A DNA stretch of 64,000 bases from JAVDCA01 sp035293985 (GTDB lineage Bacteria; Pseudomonadota; Alphaproteobacteria; Rhizobiales; Xanthobacteraceae). Shown here in pieces: positions 8,339-16,485 of the stretch. Under the pieces are notes generated by a model. The model had not been told where the DNA came from. It searched no databases and saw nothing but the letters and a program-made list of their open reading frames with translations. A program made the position numbers and the translations under genes. Position 1 is the first letter of the stretch; every line of letters begins with the position of its first letter. The DNA lies in NCBI GenBank assembly GCA_035293985.1, contig DATGLS010000005.1, forward strand, positions 127,995-191,994. Direction: 5' to 3'.

Positions 8339-9139
8339 ATGACCTTTGCTTCCCGCGACACAGTCCGGCCCTATCTCGACGTGCAGGGCATCGCCAAGGT
8401 CTTTGCCAGCCGCGACGGGATGGTGCGGGCGCTCGACCAGGTCTCGCTCGCCGGCGAGCGTGGCGCCTTCATCTCGATCGTCGGCCCGAGCGGCTGCGGC
8501 AAAAGCACGCTGATGATGATCGCGGCCGGGCTGATGAGGCCGTCGAGCGGCCGCGTCACGGTCGACGGCGTCATCGTGACGGCGCCGCGCACCGAGATCG
8601 GCATCGTCTTCCAGAGCCCGGTGCTGCTCGAATGGCGCACGGCGCTCGGCAACGTGATGCTGCAGGCGGAAGCAAAGCGCCTCGACCGCGCCGCCGCCGA
8701 GCGCCGCGCACGCGACCTCCTCGCCGCGGTCGGGCTCGCGGGCTTCGAGCACAAATATCCGCATGAGCTCTCCGGCGGGATGCGCCAACGCGTGTCGATC
8801 TGCCGCGCGCTCATCCACGACCCGCCTCAGCTCCTGATGGACGAGCCGTTCGGCGCCCTCGATGCGCTCACCCGCGACCAGCTCGTCCTCGACCTGCAGC
8901 GCATCTGCCAGGAGCGGCGCATGGGCGTGCTGTTCATCACCCATAGCGTCGCCGAGGCCGTCTTCCTCTCCGACCAGGTGATCGTGATGACGCCGCGACC
9001 GGGCCGCATCGATCGGGTCATCGACATCGACTTGCCGCGGCCGCGCACGCTGGCCATGCGCGAGACCCCGGAGTTCGCCCGCTACAGCCGCGAGATTCTC
9101 GATCTGTTTCTCGCCCGTGGCGTGCTGCGCGAGCACTGA
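8339..9139 (+). CDS. ABC transporter ATP-binding protein (SsuB/TauB-like)
   Basis: This 266-residue nucleotide-binding subunit shows Walker A GPSGCGKS (residues 49-56), signature LSGGMRQR (~145), Walker B LLMDEPFGALD and switch HSVAEA. It energises import with the permease at 9171 and the binding protein at 7210. The TPRPGRI segment after the H-loop is typical of the nitrate/sulfonate/bicarbonate importer subfamily. Its start codon is directly downstream of a hairpin repeat and has no strong Shine-Dalgarno, so expression may be lower than that of the binding protein. Confidence 0.95.
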   Translation: MTFASRDTVRPYLDVQGIAKVFASRDGMVRALDQVSLAGERGAFISIVGPSGCGKSTLMMIAAGLMRPSSGRVTVDGVIVTAPRTEIGIVFQSPVLLEWRTALGNVMLQAEAKRLDRAAAERRARDLLAAVGLAGFEHKYPHELSGGMRQRVSICRALIHDPPQLLMDEPFGALDALTRDQLVLDLQRICQERRMGVLFITHSVAEAVFLSDQVIVMTPRPGRIDRVIDIDLPRPRTLAMRETPEFARYSREILDLFLARGVLREH

Positions 9140-9170
9140 GGCGGGCCGGAGAACGAACCAGAGACGGACG

Positions 9171-10037
9171 ATGAGCGACACCGACCGATTGCCTGTCGCC
9201 CCACACATCGACGAGGTCGAGGCGAGTGTCGAGCGCGCCCGCGCCGCGCGGGCGGCGCAAGCACGCGTTACCGCGGTGCTGGCCCCGATCGTGGTGTTGA
9301 TCGTGGTGCTTGCATTATGGCAGGCGGGCACACAGCTCTTCGCGGTGCCGGCCTTCCTGCTGCCGCCGCCGAGCGCCATCGCGGCCTCCATGGCGAAGAA
9401 TGCCGGCCTGCTCGCCGGCGGCGCCTGGGTGACGACGCTCGAGATCCTGCTCGGGTTCCTGCTCAGCATCGCGGTCGGCATCCCGCTCGCGCTGATGATC
9501 TTCCTGTGGCCGCCGTTCTCGCGCGCCGTGCTGCCCCTGCTCATCTCCTCCCAGGCGATGCCGAAGGTCGCGGTCGCACCATTGTTTCTCGTCTGGTTCG
9601 GCTTCGGCATCTTGCCCAAGGTGCTGATCGCGTTCCTGATCGCGTTCTTTCCGGTCGTGATCAACACCGCCGTCGGACTCGCGGCGATCGAGCCGGAAAA
9701 GATCCACCTCGCTCGCTCCATGGGGCTCGGTGCATTCCAGACTTTTTTCAAGATCCGTCTACCCGACGCCCTGCCGGCGATTTTCGCGGGCCTGAAGATC
9801 TCGATCACGCTCGCGGTGGTCGGTGCCGTGGTGGGCGAGTTCGTGGGCGGCGATGCCGGGCTCGGCTACCTTCTGATGGTCGCCAACGGCTCGATGGACA
9901 CGCAGCTCCTGTTCGCCGGCATCGTCTGTCTGACCATCCTCGGCGTCGGCTTCTACGCGCTGGTCGCGCTCGCCGAGCGGCTCGCGGTTCCGCGCCACAT
10001 CATCGCGCGCGACCGCACGCCCGGCGGCACGCTATGA
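9171..10037 (+). CDS. ABC transporter permease (SsuC/TauC-like)
   Basis: This 288-residue inner-membrane permease has an unusually long hydrophilic N-terminus (residues 1-38) and about six transmembrane helices. The EAA loop region EPEKIHLARSMGLGAFQTFFKIRLPDALPAI is where the ATPase docks. The family is that of nitrate/sulfonate/taurine importers. It lies 31 bp after the ATPase stop with a GGAGAA-type ribosome site and completes the operon 7210-10037. Confidence 0.94.
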   Translation: MSDTDRLPVAPHIDEVEASVERARAARAAQARVTAVLAPIVVLIVVLALWQAGTQLFAVPAFLLPPPSAIAASMAKNAGLLAGGAWVTTLEILLGFLLSIAVGIPLALMIFLWPPFSRAVLPLLISSQAMPKVAVAPLFLVWFGFGILPKVLIAFLIAFFPVVINTAVGLAAIEPEKIHLARSMGLGAFQTFFKIRLPDALPAIFAGLKISITLAVVGAVVGEFVGGDAGLGYLLMVANGSMDTQLLFAGIVCLTILGVGFYALVALAERLAVPRHIIARDRTPGGTL

Positions 10038-10059
10038 GCGCTATGAACATGCGCCAAAT

Positions 10060-11340
10060 CTAGAATCGCCCGTAGTGCGGCTCGAGACGGGCGTAGTGAT
10101 CGTGCCCGCGCAGGCGACGCGGTTCATGCGCGCGGTACGGGGGATGCCGCTCGCCCGCGTAACGCCTGCGCACACGCCCATGCCGTTCCGCATGGCGGAT
10201 GTAAGCGACATGGCGACGGGTGTGGCCATATTGCACCGGACGCAAGGCGGCGACGTGCTTGGGCCGCTTGTCCTCCGCCTTCTCGGCCGCCGCGACGATT
10301 CTGGCGGATTCCCGCTGTGCGGCCGTGATGGCCGCCGCGATGGCGGCGCGCCGCTTGAGATAGCCCTTGGCGAAGGTGAGCTCGCTCTCCGGAACCAGCA
10401 CGCCATCGATCACCATGCCGGCGGGCGCTGCCGCGATCACGACCGGCGCCGTCGCCGCCAGACCCACCTGCGCGGCGCTCGCGGGCGCTTCGACCGGCAG
10501 CCCGCCGAGGGCCGCCAGCTGCCGCAGCGCGCCCGGGGTCGCCTGCTCGACCAGCACGGTCAGGCCGCTCACGGCCGCAACGCCGGCAAACACCAAGAGC
10601 GCGAAGCCGGCCACGAGAGCGAGGCGCGCCGATGGGATGCGGGCGACGAGGGAATGACGCTGGCGCACGCGCAGGAAGGGCGTTCCGGCATCGACGCTGC
10701 CGCCGCCGCGCCAGGGCGCGGGCATCGGGATCGGGGGCGAAAGATGGCAACGGATGTGATCGGGCGGCGGCCCCGCCGGCCGGCGGCGCTCGGAGGCGGC
10801 CGCCCCCGGCGACCACGCGCGCTTGCAGCCGGAAGCGCAAACGACGCGGGCTCCGAGCCAGGCGAGCAGCGCCGAGCCTATGGCGACCAGCATGCTGGCG
10901 GCGACGCCCGAGCGCACGTCGAGGGTCGTGGCCGCCGGCGGCAGCTCGCCGATCGCGGCCAGCATGAGGACAACCATGGCCGTGGTGATGAACCGGGCCG
11001 TGCGGAGGAGCCACCAGTTGGTGATGAGCCAGCGGGTGACCGCGACGCTCAGCGGCCCGACGAAGAACGCCGCCAGCGGCACCAGACACCACGCCCACCA
11101 GGCGAGCGCCGGGCGCGAATGCGCGCCATGGGCCGCGATCTGCCCCACGATCAGGTCGTCGCGCACGCTGCCGAAGTCCAACCCGAGATGGAGGAGCCCA
11201 CTCTGCGCCGCCATTCCGAACAGGGCGCCGGAGATCAGCGTGACGCATACCAGCACGCTGCTCGAAACAGCCTTGGTGTACGCTGTTCTTGCGCTTGTTC
11301 TTGCGCTTGCTGTTGCGCCGGTTCTTACGACGTTGCGCAT
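10060..11340 (-). CDS. Hypothetical multi-pass membrane protein with His/Arg-rich tail
   Basis: No family recognised. The 426 residues contain predicted membrane segments near residues 28-46, 78-101, 117-133, 148-167 and about 240-263, a periplasmic-type Ala/Val-rich region, then a coiled-coil-like RRAAIAAAITAAQRESARIVAAAEKAED. The last 50 residues are packed with His, Arg and Tyr (ending HDHYARLEPHYGRF). The N-terminus is encoded by degenerate 12-bp repeats (ATAS-ARTS-ARTA). It is convergent with the ABC operon. A role in the envelope is plausible, but no function is assigned. Confidence 0.6.
   Translation of the reverse strand: MRNVVRTGATASARTSARTAYTKAVSSSVLVCVTLISGALFGMAAQSGLLHLGLDFGSVRDDLIVGQIAAHGAHSRPALAWWAWCLVPLAAFFVGPLSVAVTRWLITNWWLLRTARFITTAMVVLMLAAIGELPPAATTLDVRSGVAASMLVAIGSALLAWLGARVVCASGCKRAWSPGAAASERRRPAGPPPDHIRCHLSPPIPMPAPWRGGGSVDAGTPFLRVRQRHSLVARIPSARLALVAGFALLVFAGVAAVSGLTVLVEQATPGALRQLAALGGLPVEAPASAAQVGLAATAPVVIAAAPAGMVIDGVLVPESELTFAKGYLKRRAAIAAAITAAQRESARIVAAAEKAEDKRPKHVAALRPVQYGHTRRHVAYIRHAERHGRVRRRYAGERHPPYRAHEPRRLRGHDHYARLEPHYGRF
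11281..11316 (-). repeat. Degenerate 12-bp tandem repeat at gene start
   Basis: Read on the minus strand from the ATG at 11340 in 12-base units, units 3-5 are GCAACAGCAAGC, GCAAGAACAAGC and GCAAGAACAGCG, encoding ATAS-ARTS-ARTA. The unit is four codons, in phase with the start codon. Confidence 0.65.
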
Positions 11341-11550
11341 CTGCGGACGCCTGCCAACCGCAGCACTGATATTTTTTTGGCTTGCGTCGACTATACGACA
11401 TGTCGACGATTTGGAAAAGTCACATCATCGATTCAGTCGCAAAATTTTCTGCGACGGATCGTTCGCGGAAGCGAAATGCACGCCGTGAGCGCGCGTGATA
11501 CGACCGCCGCGACGTCGTTTGTGTGCCACCACGATAATGGGATTCCTTCT

Positions 11551-12522
11551 ATGCATGTCGCCTTGACCCCGGTCGTGGTCGTCGGTGCCGGTGCGCTCGG
11601 CTGTCTCTTCGGCGGGATGCTGGCGCGCGCCGGCGCGCCCGTGACGCTGATCGGCCGGGCGACACACGTCTCGGCGATCCGCCGCGACGGCCTGGTGCTC
11701 GAGAGCCGCGCCGGCACCGAGACGATCGCGCTGAGCGCGACCGAGGATGTGGCGGCGGTTGGCGGCGCCGCACTGGTGCTGCTCTGCGTCAAGAGCACCG
11801 ATACGGTCGCGGCCGCTGGCGCGATGGCACCGCACCTCGCCGCCGACGCGTTCGTGCTCAGCCTGCAGAACGGGGTCGACAACGTGGAGCGCATCCGCGC
11901 CCGAATGGGTGTCTCTGCCGGCGCCCATGTCGGCAACCGGGTGTTGCCCGGCCTCGTCTATGCCGGCGCCGAGATGGCCGGACCCGGACACGTCCGCCAC
12001 ACCGGCGACGGCGATCTCGTGATCGGACAATTGAAGGCCTACGCGCGACAGGATGGATCGGATCGTACATTGCTCGCGGCCATCGCGTCCCTGTTCACGG
12101 GCGCCGGCGTGGCGGTGCGCATCTCCGACGCGATCGAGGTCGACCTGTGGACCAAGCTCACGATGAACTGCGCCTACAACGCGATCTCGGCTCTCGGCGG
12201 CGCGCGCTACGGCGAGATGATGACGCTGCCGGAAATCCGCGCCACCATGCAGGCGGCCACGCGCGAGGTCGTGGCCGTCGCGGCCGCCAAGGGGGTCCCC
12301 CTGGCGGACGATATCGTCGATGCGGTGATGAAGCTCGCCGATCGCATCCCGGTGACGATGTCGTCGACCGCTCAGGACATCCGCCGCGGCCGGCGCACCG
12401 AGATCGATCATCTCAACGGCTACGTGGCGCGCGAAGGCGACGCGCTCGGAATCGCGGTACCTGTGAACCGCACGCTGCACGCGCTGGTCAAGCTGCTCGA
12501 GCGCCGATTGCCGGCATCGTGA
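11551..12522 (+). CDS. 2-dehydropantoate 2-reductase family protein
   Basis: This 323-residue NADPH-dependent reductase has an N-terminal Rossmann motif GAGALGCLFGG (residues 12-22), the Lys-containing VKSTDTVAA, QNGVDNVERI, and the C-terminal helical domain with DLWTKLTMNCAYNAISAL and RTEIDHLNGYV, which match ApbA/PanE. Canonical PanE makes pantoate for coenzyme A, but this order carries several paralogues of unknown substrate. I chose ATG 11551 because the glycine-rich loop follows directly. The open frame extends far upstream only by chance. Confidence 0.88.
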   Translation: MHVALTPVVVVGAGALGCLFGGMLARAGAPVTLIGRATHVSAIRRDGLVLESRAGTETIALSATEDVAAVGGAALVLLCVKSTDTVAAAGAMAPHLAADAFVLSLQNGVDNVERIRARMGVSAGAHVGNRVLPGLVYAGAEMAGPGHVRHTGDGDLVIGQLKAYARQDGSDRTLLAAIASLFTGAGVAVRISDAIEVDLWTKLTMNCAYNAISALGGARYGEMMTLPEIRATMQAATREVVAVAAAKGVPLADDIVDAVMKLADRIPVTMSSTAQDIRRGRRTEIDHLNGYVAREGDALGIAVPVNRTLHALVKLLERRLPAS

Positions 12523-12857
12523 CCGCCGCGTTACTGGCGTGACGCGCACGCATTAACCACGCGATCGCCCGCCTCAATCGGGCACACCAGTGCCCCGCCC
12601 ACGACAAAAACGAGACAAAAACGAAAAGTAAACGGACCCCTCACGCATGTGGGCGCGAGAGCGCCTTAACGCACGTCAACGCGGGTTCCCATGCGCCGGC
12701 CGGGGAACGGAGGTCGGCGATTAACGCGATGATAAGGTCCTCGCGGAAAGATGCGCGGATGAGTGCGTGAATGGGGATCGCGCCGCCTCGCCGCGGCCGA
12801 TGAGAAGAACGTCGGACAGAGACACGCTGTCTGTGTTGCGTTGCGTGGGATGGGGTA
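12523..12857. other. Intergenic region with TTAAC half-sites (335 bp)
   Basis: No gene seen. It holds three TTAAC-type sites (about 12552, 12667 and 12721); the last, TTAACGCGATGATAA, differs by one base from the CtrA full box. It also has an ACAAAAACG direct repeat (~12604-12625). It is the leader of the M15-type peptidase gene. Confidence 0.5.
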
Positions 12858-14000
12858 ATGCGAGGGGGTCTCGCCTCAAAGTCGGCTGATCGGTTGTCGG
12901 GCGTCGTGTTGGTCACCGGCGCGCTGATGGCGGTTGGCGTCGTGGTGCTCGTCGCGCTCCCGCTCGCCATGTCGGGCCCGTTCCCGATCGCGCAGGGTGA
13001 CTGGGTCATCGACAAGGCGCTGGTGCCGCCGAGCGTGGTGCAGAACATCGCGGCGAACGTCGCTCCTGCACCCGCGCCAGCGCGCGACGAGACGACGATC
13101 GTCAAGACGACGGTGCCGACGCGGTCACTGACGATCGCGACCATGTCACCCCCGCCGCGGCCCGCGCCGGTGCGCACGCGACGCGCGGTCGACCATCTCG
13201 TGTTTGCGGCGCGCTGGAAGCGCACCGGCCTGCCGGCAAGCGACAGCGCCGACGATGCGCCGACCGGCACTATCCGCCTCGCGCTCGCAGATGAGCATAC
13301 CCCGATCATCGCCGCGCCGAGGCCGGCGACACTCGAGGTTCCGGCCGAGGTGACACGCATCAAGGCGGTGGAGAAGAAGGTCGAGGCGGCGCCGGTGAAG
13401 AAGCGCGACGTCAACCCGATGGACGTGGTCGACGACTATCTGTGGGACGTGTACGAGCGTGCGCCGGTGAAGAAGGACAACACGGGCGACTTCACCTGGA
13501 AGGACGTCGCCGCGGCGAAGCGCATGCACATGTCGCTCAAGGACTACGTGATCCGCGGCATGGATCCGGATTTCCGCGAGGAGCTCTATCACGCCGGCCA
13601 CGCCATGGACGCGGCCGGGCTGAAGTGGTCGATGCTGAGCGCCTTCCGCGACGACTATCGCCAGACGCTCGCCTCCGGCTTCAAGGCGCGGACCGGCAAC
13701 TCGCTGCACGGCGGCAGCCGCGCGGTCGGCGGCTACGGCCATGGGCGCGCGATCGACATCAACAACGTCGAGGGCGACGACGAGACGGTGTGGCGCTGGA
13801 TGGACGCGCATGGTGCCAAGTACGGCCTGCGCCGCCCGATGCCGGGCATCGATCCGGCACACATCCAGTCGGGCGGCAACTGGCACGAGATGGCGCAGGC
13901 GATGCGCGCCGACCGCACGCACGTGGCGGAGGCGAAGAAGCCGGACAAGCCCACGACGCAGGCCTCGGTCCGCTCGCGGCGCTCGCGCGCGCATATGTAA
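12858..14000 (+). CDS. Membrane-anchored M15-like (D-Ala-D-Ala carboxypeptidase/VanY type) peptidase
   Basis: The 380-residue protein has one membrane segment near residues 16-39, a long Pro/Ala-rich linker (60-190), and a C-terminal zinc-peptidase domain. GYGHGRAID gives His295 and Asp300, and GGNWHEM gives His343, together matching the Zn ligands of the M15/peptidase-like fold; SLHGG and FKARTG are around the active site. The family trims peptidoglycan peptides in the periplasm. TTAAC-type sites upstream hint at CtrA-linked control. Catalytic competence is likely but the exact bond cleaved is inferred. Confidence 0.8.
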   Translation: MRGGLASKSADRLSGVVLVTGALMAVGVVVLVALPLAMSGPFPIAQGDWVIDKALVPPSVVQNIAANVAPAPAPARDETTIVKTTVPTRSLTIATMSPPPRPAPVRTRRAVDHLVFAARWKRTGLPASDSADDAPTGTIRLALADEHTPIIAAPRPATLEVPAEVTRIKAVEKKVEAAPVKKRDVNPMDVVDDYLWDVYERAPVKKDNTGDFTWKDVAAAKRMHMSLKDYVIRGMDPDFREELYHAGHAMDAAGLKWSMLSAFRDDYRQTLASGFKARTGNSLHGGSRAVGGYGHGRAIDINNVEGDDETVWRWMDAHGAKYGLRRPMPGIDPAHIQSGGNWHEMAQAMRADRTHVAEAKKPDKPTTQASVRSRRSRAHM

Positions 14001-14012
14001 TTGCCGCGCTCG

Positions 14013-14093
14013 CCATGGCCGAGCCTGTCCCGGCCATCCACGTCTTACGGTGTGGTAAATACGTGGATGCCCGGCACAAGGCCGGGCGTGACG
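14013..14093. repeat. Palindromic intergenic repeat, copy B
   Basis: A diverged copy of the element at 5224. GGCCATCCACGTCTTA and a later ACGTGGATGCC form the central stem, with CATGGCCGAGCC...GGCCGGGCGTGACG arms. It lies between convergent genes. Confidence 0.65.
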
Positions 14094-14107
14094 ATCCACT
14101 GCTCGTG

Positions 14108-14500
14108 TTACTCCGCCGGCCCCTCCACGATGTATTGCCGCGAGCTCGACTCGCGCAGGCGCACCGTGACGATCTTGGTGTAGGCCGGCGAGTAGCGCCA
14201 CTCCTTGGCGGCTTCGAAGCTCGGAAACTCGCTGATGACGACGCGCGCCTTGGGCGGCGCGCCCTCGGTGCCGAGCACCCGGCCGCCGCGCGCCAGATAG
14301 TGGCCGCCGAACGGCTCGACTGTCGCGGCCGCATGCGCCGCGTAATCCCGCTGGTAGGTCTCGCGGTCGCCGGTGATCTCGACCTCGGTGACGATGTAGG
14401 CTTTCGGCGTGCCCCTGCCCTGCTGGACGCGCGCGGCCGCCGCGCCCGCGGCGGCGCCGAGGATCGCGGCCGCCGCTACGGCGTAGGATGAGAAGACCAT
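14108..14500 (-). CDS. DUF1330 domain protein
   Basis: This 130-residue protein has a short hydrophobic N-terminus (residues 5-23, signal peptide or anchor) followed by a ferredoxin-like DUF1330 domain: KAYIVTEVEITGDRETYQRDY, GGHYLARGG, RVVISEFPSFEAAKEWRYSPAY. DUF1330 proteins are dimeric alpha-beta barrels of unknown role. Most are cytosolic and about 95-100 residues long, so the N-terminal extension is notable. A purine-rich ribosome site (GGAGGAAACA) precedes the ATG at 14500. Confidence 0.88.
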   Translation of the reverse strand: MVFSSYAVAAAAILGAAAGAAAARVQQGRGTPKAYIVTEVEITGDRETYQRDYAAHAAATVEPFGGHYLARGGRVLGTEGAPPKARVVISEFPSFEAAKEWRYSPAYTKIVTVRLRESSSRQYIVEGPAE

Positions 14501-14526
14501 TGTTTCCTCCTGTTACGAAAAGCTGT

Positions 14527-14695
14527 TTCAGTTCTCCTCTCCCCCGCGCGCGTAGCGCGTGGCGGGGAGGGGCCAGGGGTGGGGGCGCCGCTTGCTCGGA
14601 ATTGGCGGTCACTCCACCCCGACCGCCCTCGCCGCGCGACGGCAGTCGACCCTCCCCCTGCAGGTCCCCTGCAGGGTCCCTGCAGGGGAGGCTAA
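14527..14695. repeat. Intergenic repeat with CCCTGCAGG tandem
   Basis: A GC-rich palindromic segment (CTCTCCCCCGCGCG...CGCGTGGCGGGGAGGGG) is followed near 14658-14690 by three tandem CCTGCAGG-type units. It fills the space between two minus-strand genes and resembles the 'cccctccccgc' repeats of Hyphomicrobiales intergenic DNA. Confidence 0.55.
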
Positions 14696-14698
14696 AGA

Positions 14699-15499
14699 TC
14701 AATCGCATCTCGCCGTCATGCCGCCGTCGACGACGATCTCGGCACCGGTGACGAAGCGCGCCTCGTCGGAGGCGAGATAGAGCGCCGCATAAGCGGTGTC
14801 GCGGCCGTCGCCCATGAAGCCGAGCGGGATGCGCGCGACGCGCGACTTGAGGAGGGCATCGACGTCGCCGCCGCTGCGCTGCTTGGCGAGCCGCACCTCG
14901 ACCATCGGCGTGTGCAGCTGGCCGGGCACCACCGTGTTCACCCGGATGCCCTTGCTCGCATATTGCACGGCGGTCACGCGCGAGAGCTGCAGCACGCCCG
15001 CCTTCGCGGCCGCGTAGCCGACCTGCGCGGCCCCGCTCCAGCGGATGCCCGATGCCGATGCCACGTTGACGATCGCGCCCCCGCCCTGGGCGATCATGAT
15101 CGGAATGACGTGCTTGCAGCCCAGGAAGGCGGACTTGAGATTGTGATCCATCTGGGCATCGAACCCCTCCTCGCTCAGCTCAACGGCGCCGCCCGCGGCC
15201 GAGCCGCCGACATTGTTCACCAGAATGTCGATGCGCCCGTAGCGCGCATGCGCGGCCTCCATCATCTTGGCGACCTGCCCAGAGTCGGTCGCATCGACCT
15301 GATACGCTTCGATGTCGCCGCCGGCGTCGCGCACGCGCGCCAGCGTCTCGGTCATGGCGTCGAGGTTCTTGTCGGCGGCGAAGACTTTGGCGCCTTCCTG
15401 CGCGAAGATCACGGCCATGGCGCGGCCATTGCCCCAGCCAGGGCCGACACAACCGGCGCCACTGACGATTGCGACCTTGCCTTCCAGTCTTCCAGCCAT
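14699..15499 (-). CDS. Short-chain dehydrogenase/reductase (SDR)
   Basis: This 266-residue classical SDR has the cofactor loop in the variant form SGAGCVGPGWGNGRA (residues 13-27), then DATD, LVNNVGG, catalytic Ser in NVASASGIRW and YAAAKAG (Tyr/Lys). The C-terminus GAEIVVDGGMTARCD is typical. The start ATG 15499 follows GGGGAGAGG. An earlier in-frame start at 15583 lacks such a site. It is divergent from the aminomuconate-deaminase-like gene with 74 bp between starts. The substrate is unknown; the context suggests a ring-cleavage or dihydrodiol step. Confidence 0.9.
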   Translation of the reverse strand: MAGRLEGKVAIVSGAGCVGPGWGNGRAMAVIFAQEGAKVFAADKNLDAMTETLARVRDAGGDIEAYQVDATDSGQVAKMMEAAHARYGRIDILVNNVGGSAAGGAVELSEEGFDAQMDHNLKSAFLGCKHVIPIMIAQGGGAIVNVASASGIRWSGAAQVGYAAAKAGVLQLSRVTAVQYASKGIRVNTVVPGQLHTPMVEVRLAKQRSGGDVDALLKSRVARIPLGFMGDGRDTAYAALYLASDEARFVTGAEIVVDGGMTARCD

Positions 15500-15573
15500 G
15501 TCCTCTCCCCGGCTTGCGCGCCTTCGGTTTTTCGCCGGATAAGCTACACGAACCCGCAACGGAGCTTCCAGGC

Positions 15574-16335
15574 ATGACCGCATCGGCCGAATTCGCCCCC
15601 GGCAACTACCGTTTCATCCCTGCCGTCTTCCAGTATTCCGGCGGCGTCGCGGCCAGCGAAGGCTACGCGATCGAACGCCTGCGCTTCCGCGAGCCCGTCC
15701 CGTTGGCGGAAGGATTTGCCCGCATCGAGCGGATCATCGGCGCCGCCGGCCGCCCGCTCACCTCGTTCTGTGCCTGCGAGCTGCGCTCGCCCGCGCCCTT
15801 CACCGAGGATGGCTTTCGCGCTTTCAACGAGATCTACGTCGTCACGCTGCGCAAATGGGGCCTGTTCGACGGCACGATCAATCCGGTCGCGCGCAGCAAT
15901 GTCTGCCCCGAGGTCGCGCCGCCACCCGAGCCGTCGTTCCACGCCTTCGCGTACACCGTGAAAGCTCCGGCGCCGGCCAATAGCTCTTCAAAAAGCTTCG
16001 TCATCGCCGGCAGTGGCGAGGCGCGCGAGGGCGGCGCGAGCTACCGCGAGCGCACGGTGCGCCGCGGCGAGCAGACGCCCGACGCCATGCGCGAGAAGGC
16101 CCGTTACGTGCTGGGCGAGATGGAGCGCCGCCTCGGCCTCCTCGGCTTCACCTGGGCCGACACGACGGCGACCCAGGTCTACACGGTCTACGACCTTCAC
16201 CCCTTCCTCGGCGACGAGATCGTGCGGCGCGGCGCGGCGCGCGCTGGGCTCACCTGGCACTTCTGTCGCCCGCCCGTGCTGGATCTCGACTACGAGATGG
16301 ATTGCCGCGGCGTGGGTGTCGAGAAGGTCATCTGA
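15574..16335 (+). CDS. RidA-like 2-aminomuconate deaminase family protein (CnbZ-like)
   Basis: This 253-residue protein has the fold of the YjgF/RidA family in a long form: SFCACELRSPAPFTEDGFRAFNEIYV, then DTTATQVYTVYDLHPFL and a C-terminal LDYEMDCRGV. I recognise it as the group annotated 2-amino-5-chloromuconate deaminase (CnbZ), which removes ammonia from aminomuconates in nitro- and aminobenzene catabolism. No aminophenol dioxygenase is present here, so the assignment to that pathway is by family only. The start ATG at 15574 has CGGAG upstream. Confidence 0.75.
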   Translation: MTASAEFAPGNYRFIPAVFQYSGGVAASEGYAIERLRFREPVPLAEGFARIERIIGAAGRPLTSFCACELRSPAPFTEDGFRAFNEIYVVTLRKWGLFDGTINPVARSNVCPEVAPPPEPSFHAFAYTVKAPAPANSSSKSFVIAGSGEAREGGASYRERTVRRGEQTPDAMREKARYVLGEMERRLGLLGFTWADTTATQVYTVYDLHPFLGDEIVRRGAARAGLTWHFCRPPVLDLDYEMDCRGVGVEKVI

Positions 16336-16345
16336 GATTTCCCCC

Positions 16346-16481
16346 TCATGCGCGCAAAGGCGACGCGAAGGCGGGCATCCACGTCTATCTTGCTGCGAGT
16401 CAGCACAGCAAGGACGTGGATGGCGGGGACGAAGTCGAGCGAAGCGGCGCCGTTGTTCGAACGGTATGTCCGGCCATGACG
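16346..16481. repeat. Palindromic intergenic repeat, copy C
   Basis: GGCGGGCATCCACGTCTAT ... GGACGTGGATGGCGGGGACGA, then CCGGCCATGACGAG, is the same element as at 5224, interrupted by about 35 bp (16437-16470). It sits between convergent genes. Confidence 0.65.
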
Positions 16482-16485
16482 AGTC

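Noticed and set aside
10075..11550. Long open plus-strand frame running into the ketopantoate-reductase-like gene
   Set aside because: Its translation is Arg/Gly/Asp-biased and antisense to the membrane protein; the Rossmann motif begins only after ATG 11551.
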